The notes under the pieces: generated by a model
Databases searched by the model: none
What the model saw: the letters and a program-made list of their open reading frames with translations, nothing else
What the model was told of the DNA's origin: nothing
Shown here: positions 21,067-28,820 of the stretch, one piece after another
How the letters are laid out: each line of letters starts with the position of its first letter
How positions within the stretch are numbered: the first letter of the stretch is position 1
Assembly (NCBI RefSeq): GCF_001431665.1
Contig: NZ_LLXV01000045.1
Location: 1-32,698 of the forward strand
Length of the DNA stretch: 32,698 nt
Source: Stenotrophomonas beteli
Lineage (GTDB): Bacteria; Pseudomonadota; Gammaproteobacteria; Xanthomonadales; Xanthomonadaceae
Direction: 5' to 3'
Program-made: the position numbers and the translations under genes

Positions 21067-23522
21067 CCCGCAGCCAGGCACTGCGCCGGCTGGAAGACTG
21101 GTTCGCGGCGCGCGGCTGGCGCTCGCTGCCGTTCCAGCGCGCGATGTGGCGCCACTACCTGGCCGGCCAATCCGGGTTGCTGCACACGCCTACGGGCAGC
21201 GGCAAGACCCTGGCGATGTTCGGGGGACCGCTGCTGCAGGCGATGATCGATCCGCCGCCGGCACCGCGCCGCGCCAGCGCGGTACGCCCGCTGCAGGTGC
21301 TGTGGGTGACGCCGTTGCGTGCGTTGGCCAGCGACACCGCGCGTGCGCTGCAGACGGTGATCGATGGGCTGGGGCTGGGCTGGCGTGTCGGCCTGCGCAG
21401 TGGTGATGCCAGCAACCGCGAACGACGGCAGGCGCGCGAGGGCCGCGTCGACGTGCTGGTAACCACGCCCGAATCGCTGGCGCTGCTGCTGAGCTATCCC
21501 GATACGCTGCCACGGATGCGCCAGCTGCGCTGCGTGGTGGTGGACGAATGGCACGAACTGCTGGGCAACAAGCGCGGCGTGCTGCTGCAGCTGAACCTGG
21601 CCGTGCTGCGCGATGCTGCGCCCTCGCTTCAGTTGTGGGGATTGTCGGCGACGCTGGGCAACCTGGCCCAGGCCCGCGCCGTGCTGCTGCCTGATCGGCC
21701 GGATGCCCCCATCGTGCAGGGCGTCCGCTCGCGCCCGATCAGCGTTCGCAGCCTGCTGCCCGAGCCCGGCGAGCGCTTTCCGTGGGCCGGCCACCTCGGC
21801 CTGGCGCAGCTGTCGCGTGTGCTGGACGCGCTGATGGCCGCACGCAGCAGCCTGCTGTTCACCAACACCCGCGCGCAGGCTGAGCTGTGGCACCAAGCGC
21901 TGGCAGCGGTATGGCCGGAAGACGCCGATACGCTGGCACTGCACCACGGCTCGCTGGATCCGGCGCTGCGCCAGCAGGTGGAAGACGGCCTGCGCGCAGG
22001 CGCGTTGCGCTGCGTGGTCGCAACTTCCAGCCTCGACCTCGGCGTGGATTTCCCCGAGGTTGAACAGGTACTGCAACTGGGCAGCCCCAAGGGGGTGGCG
22101 CGCCTGCGCCAGCGCGCCGGGCGTGCCCGCCATCGCCCCGGTGCCAGCGGTTCCATCCTGTGCGTGCCCAGCCATGCACTGGAACTGGCCGAGTACGCCG
22201 CAGTACGCCGTGCGTTGGCCGACGGCGTGGTCGAAGCGCGCAGGCCGCCGACGCTGTCGCTGGATGTGCTGGCCCAGCACGCGGTCAGCCGCGCCCTGGC
22301 GGGCGGCTTCGACAGCACGGCGCTGCTGGCACAGGTCCGGCGTACCCATGCCTTCGCATCGCTCGGCGAAGACCAATGGCAGGCCGTGCTCACGTTCATC
22401 GTGCAGGGCGGCCAGGCGTTGGCCCAGTACCCCGATTTCCACAAGGTCGTGCGTGATGCCGATGGGTGGTACCGCATGCACGACCGTCGCCAGGCGCTGC
22501 GTCACCGGCTCTCGATCGGCACCATCAGCAGCGATGGCAGCGTGCGCGTGCAGTTCCTGCGCGGCGGCAGCCTGGGCGCCGTGGAGGAACAGTTCGCCAG
22601 CCGCCTGCGCCGCGGTGATCGCTTCCAGTTCGCAGGGCGGCTGCTGGAGCTGGTGCAGCTGCGTGACATGACCGCCTTCGTGCGGCTGGCACGCGGGCGC
22701 GGTGACGGCGTCGTGCCGCGCTGGCAGGGTGGGCAGCTGCCGCTGTCGATGGCCCTGGGCCGCGAACTGGAAGCGGTGTTGTCCGGTGCCGATGACAGCG
22801 CCGAATCACGCTGGTTGGCCCCCTTGCTGGCGCTGCAGGCGCGGCTGTCGGCACGGCCGGACGCCGCTCATCTGCTGGTGGAGGACGTGCGCCGTCGCGA
22901 GGGGCAGTTCCTGTTCGTCTATCCCTTTGCCGGCCGCCACGTGCACGAGGCATTGGCGGCCCTGCTGGCGCTGCGTTGTACCCGCCGGCAGCGCAACAGC
23001 ATCGGCTATGCGGTGAACGATCATGGCCTGGTACTGGCACCGGCGCAGGCCCTGGATCTGGACCCACCGCACTGGCGTGCACTGCTGAGCACCGATCAGC
23101 TGCTGGACGATCTGCGTGCAGCAGTGAACCTGGGCGAGCTGGCACGCCGCCAGTTCCGCGGTATCGCGCGCGTGTCCGGCCTGCTGGTACCCAGCCTGCC
23201 CGGCGGCATGCCGCGCTCGCTTCGCCAGCTGCAGGCCTCGGCAGGATTGCTGTACGACGTACTGCGCGAACACGATCCGGATCATCTGCTGCTGGCGCTG
23301 GCCGAGCGCGAGGTGCTGCACGACAGCCTGGACCTGCCGGGCCTGCAGCAGGTGCTGGCCCGGGTCGGCACGCAGGCGCTGTCGGTGCAGCAGCCGCCCT
23401 CACTCACACCCCTGGGTTTTCCGCTCTGGGCCGAGCGCCTGCGCGGGCAGTTCAGCAACGAAGACTGGCGCACGCGCGTGCAACGCGCCGCGCAGCAGCT
23501 GGAGCGCCGCCATGGCCGATGA
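21063..23522 (+). CDS. Ligase-associated DEXH-box helicase, Lhr-core family
   Basis: An 819-residue superfamily 2 DNA helicase. Motifs in order: Walker A HTPTGSGKT (41-49), WVTPLRALASD (motif Ia), TTPESLALLL (Ib), VVDEWHELLG (motif II, DEWH, near 160), WGLSATLGNL (motif III), LFTNTRAQAELW (IV), ATSSLDLGVDFPEV (V) and RQRAGRARHRPG (VI). A long C-terminal region of about 400 residues follows, with the winged-helix and Lhr-core elements (FASRLRRGDRFQFAGRLLEL). The length is that of the TIGR04121 type. Lhr-core proteins translocate 3'-5' on DNA and unwind damaged or hybrid duplexes. It overlaps the ligase stop by four bases and its own 3' end overlaps pdeM by 11 bases, so the four genes are probably translated together. 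Confidence 0.93.
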   Translation: MTRSQALRRLEDWFAARGWRSLPFQRAMWRHYLAGQSGLLHTPTGSGKTLAMFGGPLLQAMIDPPPAPRRASAVRPLQVLWVTPLRALASDTARALQTVIDGLGLGWRVGLRSGDASNRERRQAREGRVDVLVTTPESLALLLSYPDTLPRMRQLRCVVVDEWHELLGNKRGVLLQLNLAVLRDAAPSLQLWGLSATLGNLAQARAVLLPDRPDAPIVQGVRSRPISVRSLLPEPGERFPWAGHLGLAQLSRVLDALMAARSSLLFTNTRAQAELWHQALAAVWPEDADTLALHHGSLDPALRQQVEDGLRAGALRCVVATSSLDLGVDFPEVEQVLQLGSPKGVARLRQRAGRARHRPGASGSILCVPSHALELAEYAAVRRALADGVVEARRPPTLSLDVLAQHAVSRALAGGFDSTALLAQVRRTHAFASLGEDQWQAVLTFIVQGGQALAQYPDFHKVVRDADGWYRMHDRRQALRHRLSIGTISSDGSVRVQFLRGGSLGAVEEQFASRLRRGDRFQFAGRLLELVQLRDMTAFVRLARGRGDGVVPRWQGGQLPLSMALGRELEAVLSGADDSAESRWLAPLLALQARLSARPDAAHLLVEDVRRREGQFLFVYPFAGRHVHEALAALLALRCTRRQRNSIGYAVNDHGLVLAPAQALDLDPPHWRALLSTDQLLDDLRAAVNLGELARRQFRGIARVSGLLVPSLPGGMPRSLRQLQASAGLLYDVLREHDPDHLLLALAEREVLHDSLDLPGLQQVLARVGTQALSVQQPPSLTPLGFPLWAERLRGQFSNEDWRTRVQRAAQQLERRHGR

Positions 23523-24153
23523 ACGGCGGCTGCTCCTTGCCGGCGAGCCCATGCGGTTGCTCGGCAGCCGCGCACTGTACTGGCCGGCGCGCCAGGCCCT
23601 GCTGATCGCCGACCTGCACCTGGGCAAGGCCGATGTATTCCGTCGTGCCGGCATCGCACTGCCCAGCGGCGGCACCGTTGACGACCTGAACCGCCTGCAG
23701 GCGCTGCTCGATACCCATGCCTGCCGCGAACTGTGGATCCTCGGCGACATCCTGCATGGACCGCCGCATCGCGCGGCATGGCACCGGCAGTGGCTGGGCT
23801 GGCGCGAACGCAATGCGGGGCTGGAGGTGCACGTCGTGCGTGGCAATCACGATCGGGACCTGGCGCATGCACAGTTGCAGGTCCGGATCCACGATGATGT
23901 CCCGCTCGCGCCCTTCCTGCTGCGCCATGAGCCCGCAGCCGATCCGGCGAGGCATGTGATCGCAGGGCATCTGCATCCACAGATCGCGCTGCCCGCGTTG
24001 CGGCGGCGCTTTCCGGCGTTCTGGCTGCGCGACGGGATGACGATCCTGCCCGCCTTTTCCGCCTTCACCGCCGGAATCGTGCCGGTCCCCGCCGCCGGCG
24101 AGCGGATGATCGCCTGCGTGGAGGGCGGGCTGGTGGCACTGCCGGCGCGCTGA
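23512..24153 (+). CDS. pdeM: Ligase-associated metallophosphoesterase PdeM
   Basis: The last gene of the operon encodes a 213-residue calcineurin-like phosphoesterase with the metal-binding series DLHLGK, GDILH, GNHD and GHLHP. It is a member of the ligase-associated endonuclease group called PdeM (the TIGR04123 type). These proteins are proposed to process DNA ends or phosphodiesters, but the substrate is not well known. The ATG at 23512 lies inside the last codons of the helicase gene (11-bp overlap), and the start MADERRLLLAGEPMRLLG is the normal family N-terminus. It ends one base before the stop of the convergent 89-aa gene, so no dedicated terminator is visible here. Confidence 0.92.
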   Translation: MADERRLLLAGEPMRLLGSRALYWPARQALLIADLHLGKADVFRRAGIALPSGGTVDDLNRLQALLDTHACRELWILGDILHGPPHRAAWHRQWLGWRERNAGLEVHVVRGNHDRDLAHAQLQVRIHDDVPLAPFLLRHEPAADPARHVIAGHLHPQIALPALRRRFPAFWLRDGMTILPAFSAFTAGIVPVPAAGERMIACVEGGLVALPAR

Positions 24154-24154
24154 A

Positions 24155-24424
24155 TCAGGCCGGGCGGACGCCCAGCTGCGGCATCAACTGGAAATCTGCG
24201 GTGCCTTCCTCGCGCCGCCGTGGCAGTGCCCGGATCGCGGCGAGCATGTCCTGCGCACAGCTGCGGATGCGTGCGTGGTGCTCTGGCGATGCATGGCTGA
24301 TCAGGCTGCCGACATGGAACTCGAACACGTCTTCCAGTACGTCGGGCTGGTCTTCGTGCAGCATCTGCAGCAGACCGCGCAGCTTGCAGATTTCCGAATC
24401 CAGCTCCTCGACCGCGAACAACAT
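24155..24424 (-). CDS. Small helical protein (89 aa), unknown function
   Basis: From the ATG at 24424, which has GAGGAGA about seven bases upstream, the product is 89 residues long. It is predicted to be largely helical, with an acidic first half (FAVEELDSEICKLRGLLQML, EDQPDVLEDVFEFHVG) and a second helix (PEHHARIRSCAQDMLAAIRA). The C-terminal tail contains RRREEG and an apparently unstructured FQLMPQLGVRPA. An in-frame ATG at 24580 would add 52 residues with no similarity to a domain, so the shorter form is chosen. The gene is convergent with pdeM and upstream of the FAD monooxygenase on the same strand, separated from it by about 180 bp. No family is recognised. Confidence 0.65.
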   Translation of the reverse strand: MLFAVEELDSEICKLRGLLQMLHEDQPDVLEDVFEFHVGSLISHASPEHHARIRSCAQDMLAAIRALPRRREEGTADFQLMPQLGVRPA

Positions 24425-24605
24425 GGCGTCTTTCTCCTCAACATCACGCGGCACATCCGGGCCGCAACAGGCCGCAACGGCGACGACGCCCGGGCCACGC
24501 GCGATGTTGATCACGGAAAGGAAAACGGGCGACGCGGCTGTTGCGTGCTCACTTCTTTTCGCATAACCGCAGTGATGCAACCGTTAACTCACGTGACGGA
24601 ATGCT

Positions 24606-25874
24606 TCACGCACGCGCTGTTGCGGCGATGACAGCAGGAGCCTCCACGCGGCGCGCCATCGCAGCGATGAAGGCCGGATCCAGCGCCAGCGAACCGAACC
24701 AGCCATGCTGGGTGCCGCTGAGCACGCGCAGCATGTGGCCACGACCGCCCGGCAGCTTTCCCATCGGCCCCAGCAGCACATCGCGAGCCTTCGCCCAGGC
24801 ATCGCGCTCGGACTGGAACAGCGGCGTGAGCCAACGGCTCCAGCGCTGGTACACCGCCACGTGCGCGCGTCGCTGCGCCTGGTAGGCCTGCAATGCTTCA
24901 AGGCCAGCACCGTGCCTGCGCAGCGCATCGCGCAGCGCCACCGCATCCAGCAGCGCCATGTTCACGCCCTGCCCCAGCTGCGGGCTCATCGCATGGGCTG
25001 CATCACCGGCCAGCACCATGCGCCCCTGGTGCCAACGCGTCATCGCTGCATCGCGGTAGACCGCGCGCGCCAGCTGGCCGGCCTCGCGCAGATGCGCGAA
25101 GCGGGCGCTGGCCTGCGGCCACAGCGCGTGCAGCTCGTCCAGCCACGGCGCCATGCCAGCGGCCTGCCAACGCTCGAAGTCGCTGCGTGGCAGGCTCCAG
25201 AAGAAGCTCAGTCGTCGCGTATCGTCGCCGGGCCGGGTGCCGACCGGCAGCAGCCCGATCATCTTGCGCGCCGCCACGTAGCGCTGCCGCAGTTCCTGCA
25301 CGTGCGGCCAGTCTTCGGCCGGCAGCAGGCACCACAGCGCGCCCCACGGATACACACGGTCCAGCGCGGCGCCACCGCCGAGGGCGCCACGCAGGGTCGA
25401 GGCGGCGCCGTCAGCGGCCACCACCAGGTCGAACGGGCCGTGCAGTCGACCTTCGCTGTCGCGCACGCGGCCCAGCGCGGTGTCCACGTCGACGATGGTG
25501 GTGCCGGCGTGCAGCTGGCCGGCACCGCCACGTGCGTCTTCCAGCAGCGAGAACAGGGCTCCGCGCTGCATGCCCAGGCCATGCAGCCGCGCGTCCAGGC
25601 CGTCATAGCGCATGTCCATCACCGCGCGTCCGCACGGCGTGTCGCCATACAGGCGGTGCACCGGCGCGGCGTGTGCACGCACCGCGTCGAGCAGGCCCAT
25701 CTGCCACAGCACCTGCAGGCCGCTGGGCTGAAGCAGGAAGCCGGCGCCGACCGGTCCCGGCGTCGGCACCCGTTCAAAGATCTCCACCTCGTGACCGTCA
25801 CGGGTGAACAGGATGGCCAATGCCTGGCCCGCGGTACCGTAGCCGATCACGGCGATGCGCAGTCGTTCCGTCAT
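24606..25874 (-). CDS. FAD-dependent aromatic-type monooxygenase
   Basis: The 422-residue protein is a class A flavin monooxygenase of the PHBH fold. The FAD-binding GxGxxG is IAVIGYGTAGQALAILF near residues 7-23, the DG motif is LVVAADGAASTLR, and the second FAD motif is LAGDAAHAMSPQLGQGVNMA. These define the UbiH/salicylate hydroxylase/PHBH superfamily, which uses NAD(P)H and O2 to hydroxylate an aromatic or related ring. The substrate cannot be read from sequence, and no pathway genes are adjacent. A TetX-like role is possible in principle but is not supported by any motif. The ATG at 25874 (MTERLRIAVIGYG) is preferred to 25958, as the Rossmann fold starts directly after it. Confidence 0.86.
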   Translation of the reverse strand: MTERLRIAVIGYGTAGQALAILFTRDGHEVEIFERVPTPGPVGAGFLLQPSGLQVLWQMGLLDAVRAHAAPVHRLYGDTPCGRAVMDMRYDGLDARLHGLGMQRGALFSLLEDARGGAGQLHAGTTIVDVDTALGRVRDSEGRLHGPFDLVVAADGAASTLRGALGGGAALDRVYPWGALWCLLPAEDWPHVQELRQRYVAARKMIGLLPVGTRPGDDTRRLSFFWSLPRSDFERWQAAGMAPWLDELHALWPQASARFAHLREAGQLARAVYRDAAMTRWHQGRMVLAGDAAHAMSPQLGQGVNMALLDAVALRDALRRHGAGLEALQAYQAQRRAHVAVYQRWSRWLTPLFQSERDAWAKARDVLLGPMGKLPGGRGHMLRVLSGTQHGWFGSLALDPAFIAAMARRVEAPAVIAATARA

Positions 25875-25927
25875 GCCTGCATTGTGCCCGAGGCGGATGG
25901 ATCGCGAACGGACCGCGTGCAGCGGGC

Positions 25928-25955
25928 AAAAAAAACCCCGCCGCAGCGGGGTTTT
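25928..25955 (-). terminator. Rho-independent terminator of the cold-shock gene
   Basis: On the minus strand AAAACCCCGC pairs with GCGGGGTTTT (plus-strand stem 25932-25941 and 25946-25955, loop CGCA), followed by eight T residues (plus-strand A-run 25928-25935). This is the expected end of the transcript of the cold-shock gene that stops at 25975. Confidence 0.9.
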
Positions 25956-25974
25956 CAACGCACTGTCGAGTGGG

Positions 25975-26181
25975 TCACTCGGCCGGCGTGATGTTCGAAG
26001 CCTGGGCGCCCTTCGGGCCCTGGGTCACGTCATAGGTGACACGCTGGCCTTCCTGCAGGCTGCGGAAGCCCTTGGAGTTGATGGCGGAGAAGTGCGCGAA
26101 CACGTCGGCGCTGCCATCCTCCGGCGAGATGAAGCCAAATCCCTTGGCGTCGTTGAACCACTTGACGGTACCGTTCGGCAT
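25975..26181 (-). CDS. Cold-shock protein, CspA family
   Basis: A 68-residue single-domain OB-fold protein. Both RNA-binding motifs are present: RNP1 as KGFGFISPE and RNP2 as VFAHFSAI. The start [15 protein letters not shown] and the end [19 protein letters not shown] are typical of the family. It binds single-stranded nucleic acid and acts as an RNA chaperone. It has its own promoter candidate (26241-26269), about 50 nt of 5' leader and a strong terminator, so it can be expressed alone although it lies 88 bp downstream of the methylthioinosine phosphorylase gene. The leader is shorter than the 150-plus-nt leader of E. coli cspA, so a full thermosensor of that type is unlikely. Cold induction itself cannot be read from the sequence. 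Confidence 0.95.
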   Translation of the reverse strand: MPNGTVKWFNDAKGFGFISPEDGSADVFAHFSAINSKGFRSLQEGQRVTYDVTQGPKGAQASNITPAE

Positions 26182-26240
26182 GGTGATGCGAGACCTTATG
26201 CAATGAATGGGTGGTGTACGCTGAACCCGCGCACAAGCTG

Positions 26241-26269
26241 AGTATGCAAAGCTTGCTCGGGGAAGACAA
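26241..26269 (-). promoter_or_regulatory. Candidate sigma-70 promoter of the cold-shock gene
   Basis: On the minus strand TTGTCT (26269-26264) and CATACT (26246-26241) are separated by exactly 17 bp, matching the -35 and -10 hexamers at four of six bases each. The -35 directly follows the stop codon of the upstream gene (26270-26272), so promoter and gene end almost overlap. Confidence 0.5.
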
Positions 26270-27016
26270 TCACCCCCGTGCCAATTCGCCCACCAGTTCC
26301 GGAAGTCCGTTGCTGGCCGCCTGCACGTTGGCCAGCACTTCGGCCATCGTGATCTCCTCGCCCTCCCCGCAGCCGGCGGCCCAGTTGGCGATGATCGCCA
26401 GGCAGGCGTAATCCAGCCCCAGCTCCCGTGCCAGCGCGGCTTCGGGCATGCCGGTCATGCCCACCAGGTCGCAGCCGTCGCGGCGCATGCGGGCGATTTC
26501 AGCGATGGTTTCCAGGCGCGGCCCCTGCGTTGCGCCGTAGCAGCCACCGTCATGGACCGTGACGCCGGTCACTTTGGCCGCGGCCAGGATCTTGCTGCGC
26601 AGCATCGGCGTGTACGGATGGCCGAAATCGACGTGGACCACGTCGGTGCCCTCTTCTTCACAGATCGTGCTGATGCGGCCCCAGGTATAGTCGATGATCT
26701 GGTCCGGGCAGGCCAGCACGCGCGGACCAAAGTGTTCGGTGATGCCGCCCACGGTGTTCAACGCCAGCACCCGCTGCGCGCCAAGCTGCTGCAGCGCGGC
26801 CAGGTTGGCGCGGTAGTTGATCTTGTGCGGCGGCAGCGAGTGGCCTTCACCATGGCGCGCCAGGAACGCCACGCGGTGGCCGAGCAGCGTGCCCACCCGC
26901 ACCGGGCCGGACGGACGGCCGAAACGGGTGTCGACTTCGTGGGTCTGCACGTCGTCGAGCTTGGCCAGGTTGTAGACACCGGTACCGCCGATCACGGCCA
27001 GGGCGATCTGTTGCAT
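26270..27016 (-). CDS. S-methyl-5'-thioinosine phosphorylase (MTIP), MTAP/PNP family
   Basis: A 248-residue purine nucleoside phosphorylase of the trimeric PNP/MTAP class. Motifs are [10 protein letters not shown] (residues 8-17), [20 protein letters not shown] for phosphate binding, LNTVGGI, and [16 protein letters not shown] (186-201). The sequence resembles the Pseudomonas aeruginosa enzyme that cleaves methylthioinosine to hypoxanthine and methylthioribose-1-phosphate; MTA specificity cannot be fully excluded. The product hypoxanthine is a substrate of Hpt, whose gene lies just upstream on the same strand. A GGAGTG ribosome-binding site is seen eight bases before the ATG. The stop codon abuts the -35 of the cold-shock promoter. 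Confidence 0.83.
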   Translation of the reverse strand: MQQIALAVIGGTGVYNLAKLDDVQTHEVDTRFGRPSGPVRVGTLLGHRVAFLARHGEGHSLPPHKINYRANLAALQQLGAQRVLALNTVGGITEHFGPRVLACPDQIIDYTWGRISTICEEEGTDVVHVDFGHPYTPMLRSKILAAAKVTGVTVHDGGCYGATQGPRLETIAEIARMRRDGCDLVGMTGMPEAALARELGLDYACLAIIANWAAGCGEGEEITMAEVLANVQAASNGLPELVGELARG

Positions 27017-27098
27017 TCAAAGCACTCCATGAAAAGACGAACGCCGGCACCCGAGGACGCCGGCGGCAGACGTGAACGCGCCGCGCGCGGCCGCGCCG

Positions 27099-27653
27099 TT
27101 ATTCCTTCATTGCGTAGATGGCCGGCACGCAGCGCAGGGTCTCGTTGACGTCCATGCCGAAGCCGAACACGTAACGATCCGGCAGTTCGATGCCGGCGTA
27201 GTCGGCGGTGACGTCCGGCAGCGCGCGGTCGTGCTTCTTCACCGTCATCGCGGCAATGCGCACATCGGTCGCACCCTGCTCCAGGCACCAGGTGCGCACG
27301 CCCTGCAGGGTGTAGCCTTCATCCAGGATGTCGTCGACCAGCAGCACGCGACGACCGAACAGCGAAGTGGCCGGCTTGTGCTTCCAGACCAGGTCGCCAC
27401 CGGTGGTTTCACCGCGGTAGCGGGTGGCGTGCAGGTAATCGAACTGCACGTCCTGGCCGCGCGCGCCCAGCTCAAGCGCCAGCTGGCCGGCGAACGGCAG
27501 TGCACCGTGCATGATGGACAGGAACAGCGGCACCTCGCCCTTGTAATCGCGCGCGATGGCGTCGGCGATACCGGCGATGGCCTTGTCGATGGTGGGGCGG
27601 TCGACCAGCAGGTCAGCCTGGGCCAGGGCCTGGGAAATGGTGAGGTTGGGCAT
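27099..27653 (-). CDS. hpt: Hypoxanthine-guanine phosphoribosyltransferase
   Basis: The 184-residue purine salvage enzyme converts hypoxanthine (and guanine) with PRPP to IMP (or GMP). The PRPP-binding motif VLLVDDILDEGYTL (103-116, with the acidic pair Asp107-Asp108) and the SIMHGALPFAG loop (46-56) are intact. The C-terminal YVFGFGMDVNETLR carries the purine-binding region. Its ATG overlaps the stop of nagZ by a single base (TCAT on the plus strand, ATGA on the minus strand), so the two are translationally coupled. It is followed after 82 bp by the methylthioinosine phosphorylase gene, whose product hypoxanthine it would salvage. It could be Hpt or Gpt-like by name; the motif and length fit Hpt. 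Confidence 0.92.
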   Translation of the reverse strand: MPNLTISQALAQADLLVDRPTIDKAIAGIADAIARDYKGEVPLFLSIMHGALPFAGQLALELGARGQDVQFDYLHATRYRGETTGGDLVWKHKPATSLFGRRVLLVDDILDEGYTLQGVRTWCLEQGATDVRIAAMTVKKHDRALPDVTADYAGIELPDRYVFGFGMDVNETLRCVPAIYAMKE

Positions 27654-28660
27654 CAGACGGTTCTTCCAAGGGTTTCAAGCAGACGGGATTGGGTGTCGCC
27701 ATGGCGGGTATCAGCCAGCAGGCCATCCCAGCCAAGCGCGCCGCGGCCGATCAGGCCCAGCAGCGCAGCAGTATCGAGGGAGCGTCCCTGCACGGCGTGC
27801 AGGGCCTCATCGACCAGTTCCGGGTGGCAGACCAGCACCACGTCGCAACCGGCGTCCAGATGGGCGTGCACGCGCGCGGGCACACCGCCTGCGCTGTGCG
27901 AGGCGGCCATGCCGATGTCGTCGGAGAACACCACGCCACGGAAGCCCAGCTCGCCGCGCAGGATGTCCTGGATCCAGCGCGGCGAATAGCCGGCCGGCTC
28001 CGGCGCCACCTGCGGATAGATCACGTGCGCCATCATCACCGCGTCGGCACCGGCGGCGATGCCGGCCTGGAACGGCACCAGGTCCTGCGCACGCAGTTGT
28101 TCCAGCGCGCGCGGATCGATCGCGGTATCGACGTGGGTGTCTTCCAGCACGGTGCCGTGGCCGGGGAAATGCTTGAGCGTGGCCGCCATGCCGACGGCGT
28201 GCATTCCACGCACGTAGGCGGCGGTGAATGCGGCCACCACCTGCGGGTCTTCACTGAATGCACGGTTGCCGATGGCGCGATTGCCGCGGCCCAGATCGAC
28301 CACCGGCGCGAAGCTCAGGTCCACGCCGCTGGCACGCACCTCGCTGGCCATCAGCCAGGCGTGCTGCTCGGCCATGGCCAGCGCCTGCTGCGGATCGGTC
28401 GCGTACATCGCGCCGATCTCCTGCAGCGGCGGCAGCGCGCTGTAGCCTTCGCGGAAGCGCTGCACGCGGCCGCCCTCCTGGTCCACGCAGATCAGCTGCG
28501 GGCGCGGGGCGGCGGCGCGGATCGCTGCGCTCAGATCGGTCACCTGCTGGCGCGAAGCAAAGTTGCGCGTGAACAGCACCACCCCGGCCACGGCATCGTG
28601 CTGCAGCCAGTCGCGTTCCTGGGCGGTCAGTTCGGTGCCGGCAACGCCGATCAGCAGCAT
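27653..28660 (-). CDS. nagZ: Beta-N-acetylhexosaminidase NagZ
   Basis: A 335-residue family 3 glycoside hydrolase. ICVDQEGGRVQRF (57-69) and the diagnostic KHFPGHG (163-169) followed by DTHVD (with His176, the acid/base side) are present. The SDDIGM segment (246-251) holds the nucleophile region. NagZ cleaves GlcNAc from anhydro-muropeptides in the cytoplasm during peptidoglycan recycling. In several gammaproteobacteria its products influence AmpR-controlled beta-lactamase expression; whether that applies here depends on genes outside this window. The ATG at 28660 is chosen over the open frame to 28960 because MLLIGVAGTEL is the family start and the extra 100 residues would run through the tandem hairpins. 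It heads an operon with hpt and the MTIP gene. Confidence 0.93.
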   Translation of the reverse strand: MLLIGVAGTELTAQERDWLQHDAVAGVVLFTRNFASRQQVTDLSAAIRAAAPRPQLICVDQEGGRVQRFREGYSALPPLQEIGAMYATDPQQALAMAEQHAWLMASEVRASGVDLSFAPVVDLGRGNRAIGNRAFSEDPQVVAAFTAAYVRGMHAVGMAATLKHFPGHGTVLEDTHVDTAIDPRALEQLRAQDLVPFQAGIAAGADAVMMAHVIYPQVAPEPAGYSPRWIQDILRGELGFRGVVFSDDIGMAASHSAGGVPARVHAHLDAGCDVVLVCHPELVDEALHAVQGRSLDTAALLGLIGRGALGWDGLLADTRHGDTQSRLLETLGRTV

Positions 28661-28751
28661 GGTCGATCTCCACAACGCGCGCCCGCATGGCGCAGTGCCG
28701 CATTGTCGCAGAACCGGCCGACAGGCGCAGTGGTCAGACGAAGGGGAGTGT

Positions 28752-28813
28752 GGGGTCAGAGCCCCTACGGGGATCTGACCCCGGGGGCGGGTCCCCGCAG
28801 GGGCTCCGACCCC
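28752..28813. repeat. Tandem GGGGTCAGAGCC-type hairpins upstream of nagZ
   Basis: The first hairpin is GGGGTCAGAGCCCC (28752-28765) with GGGGATCTGACCCC (28769-28782) across TAC. The second is GGGGGCGGGTCCCC (28783-28796) with GGGGCTCCGACCCC (28800-28813) across GCA. They stand directly next to each other, as at 6983-7075, between nagZ and the stop of the FrnE-like gene. Confidence 0.8.
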
Positions 28814-28820
28814 GATCTGC

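Noticed and set aside
20763..22505. 580-codon minus-strand frame opposite ligase and helicase genes
   Set aside because: An antisense shadow rich in Gln, His and Arg; the ligase and helicase motifs on the plus strand are continuous and overlapping.
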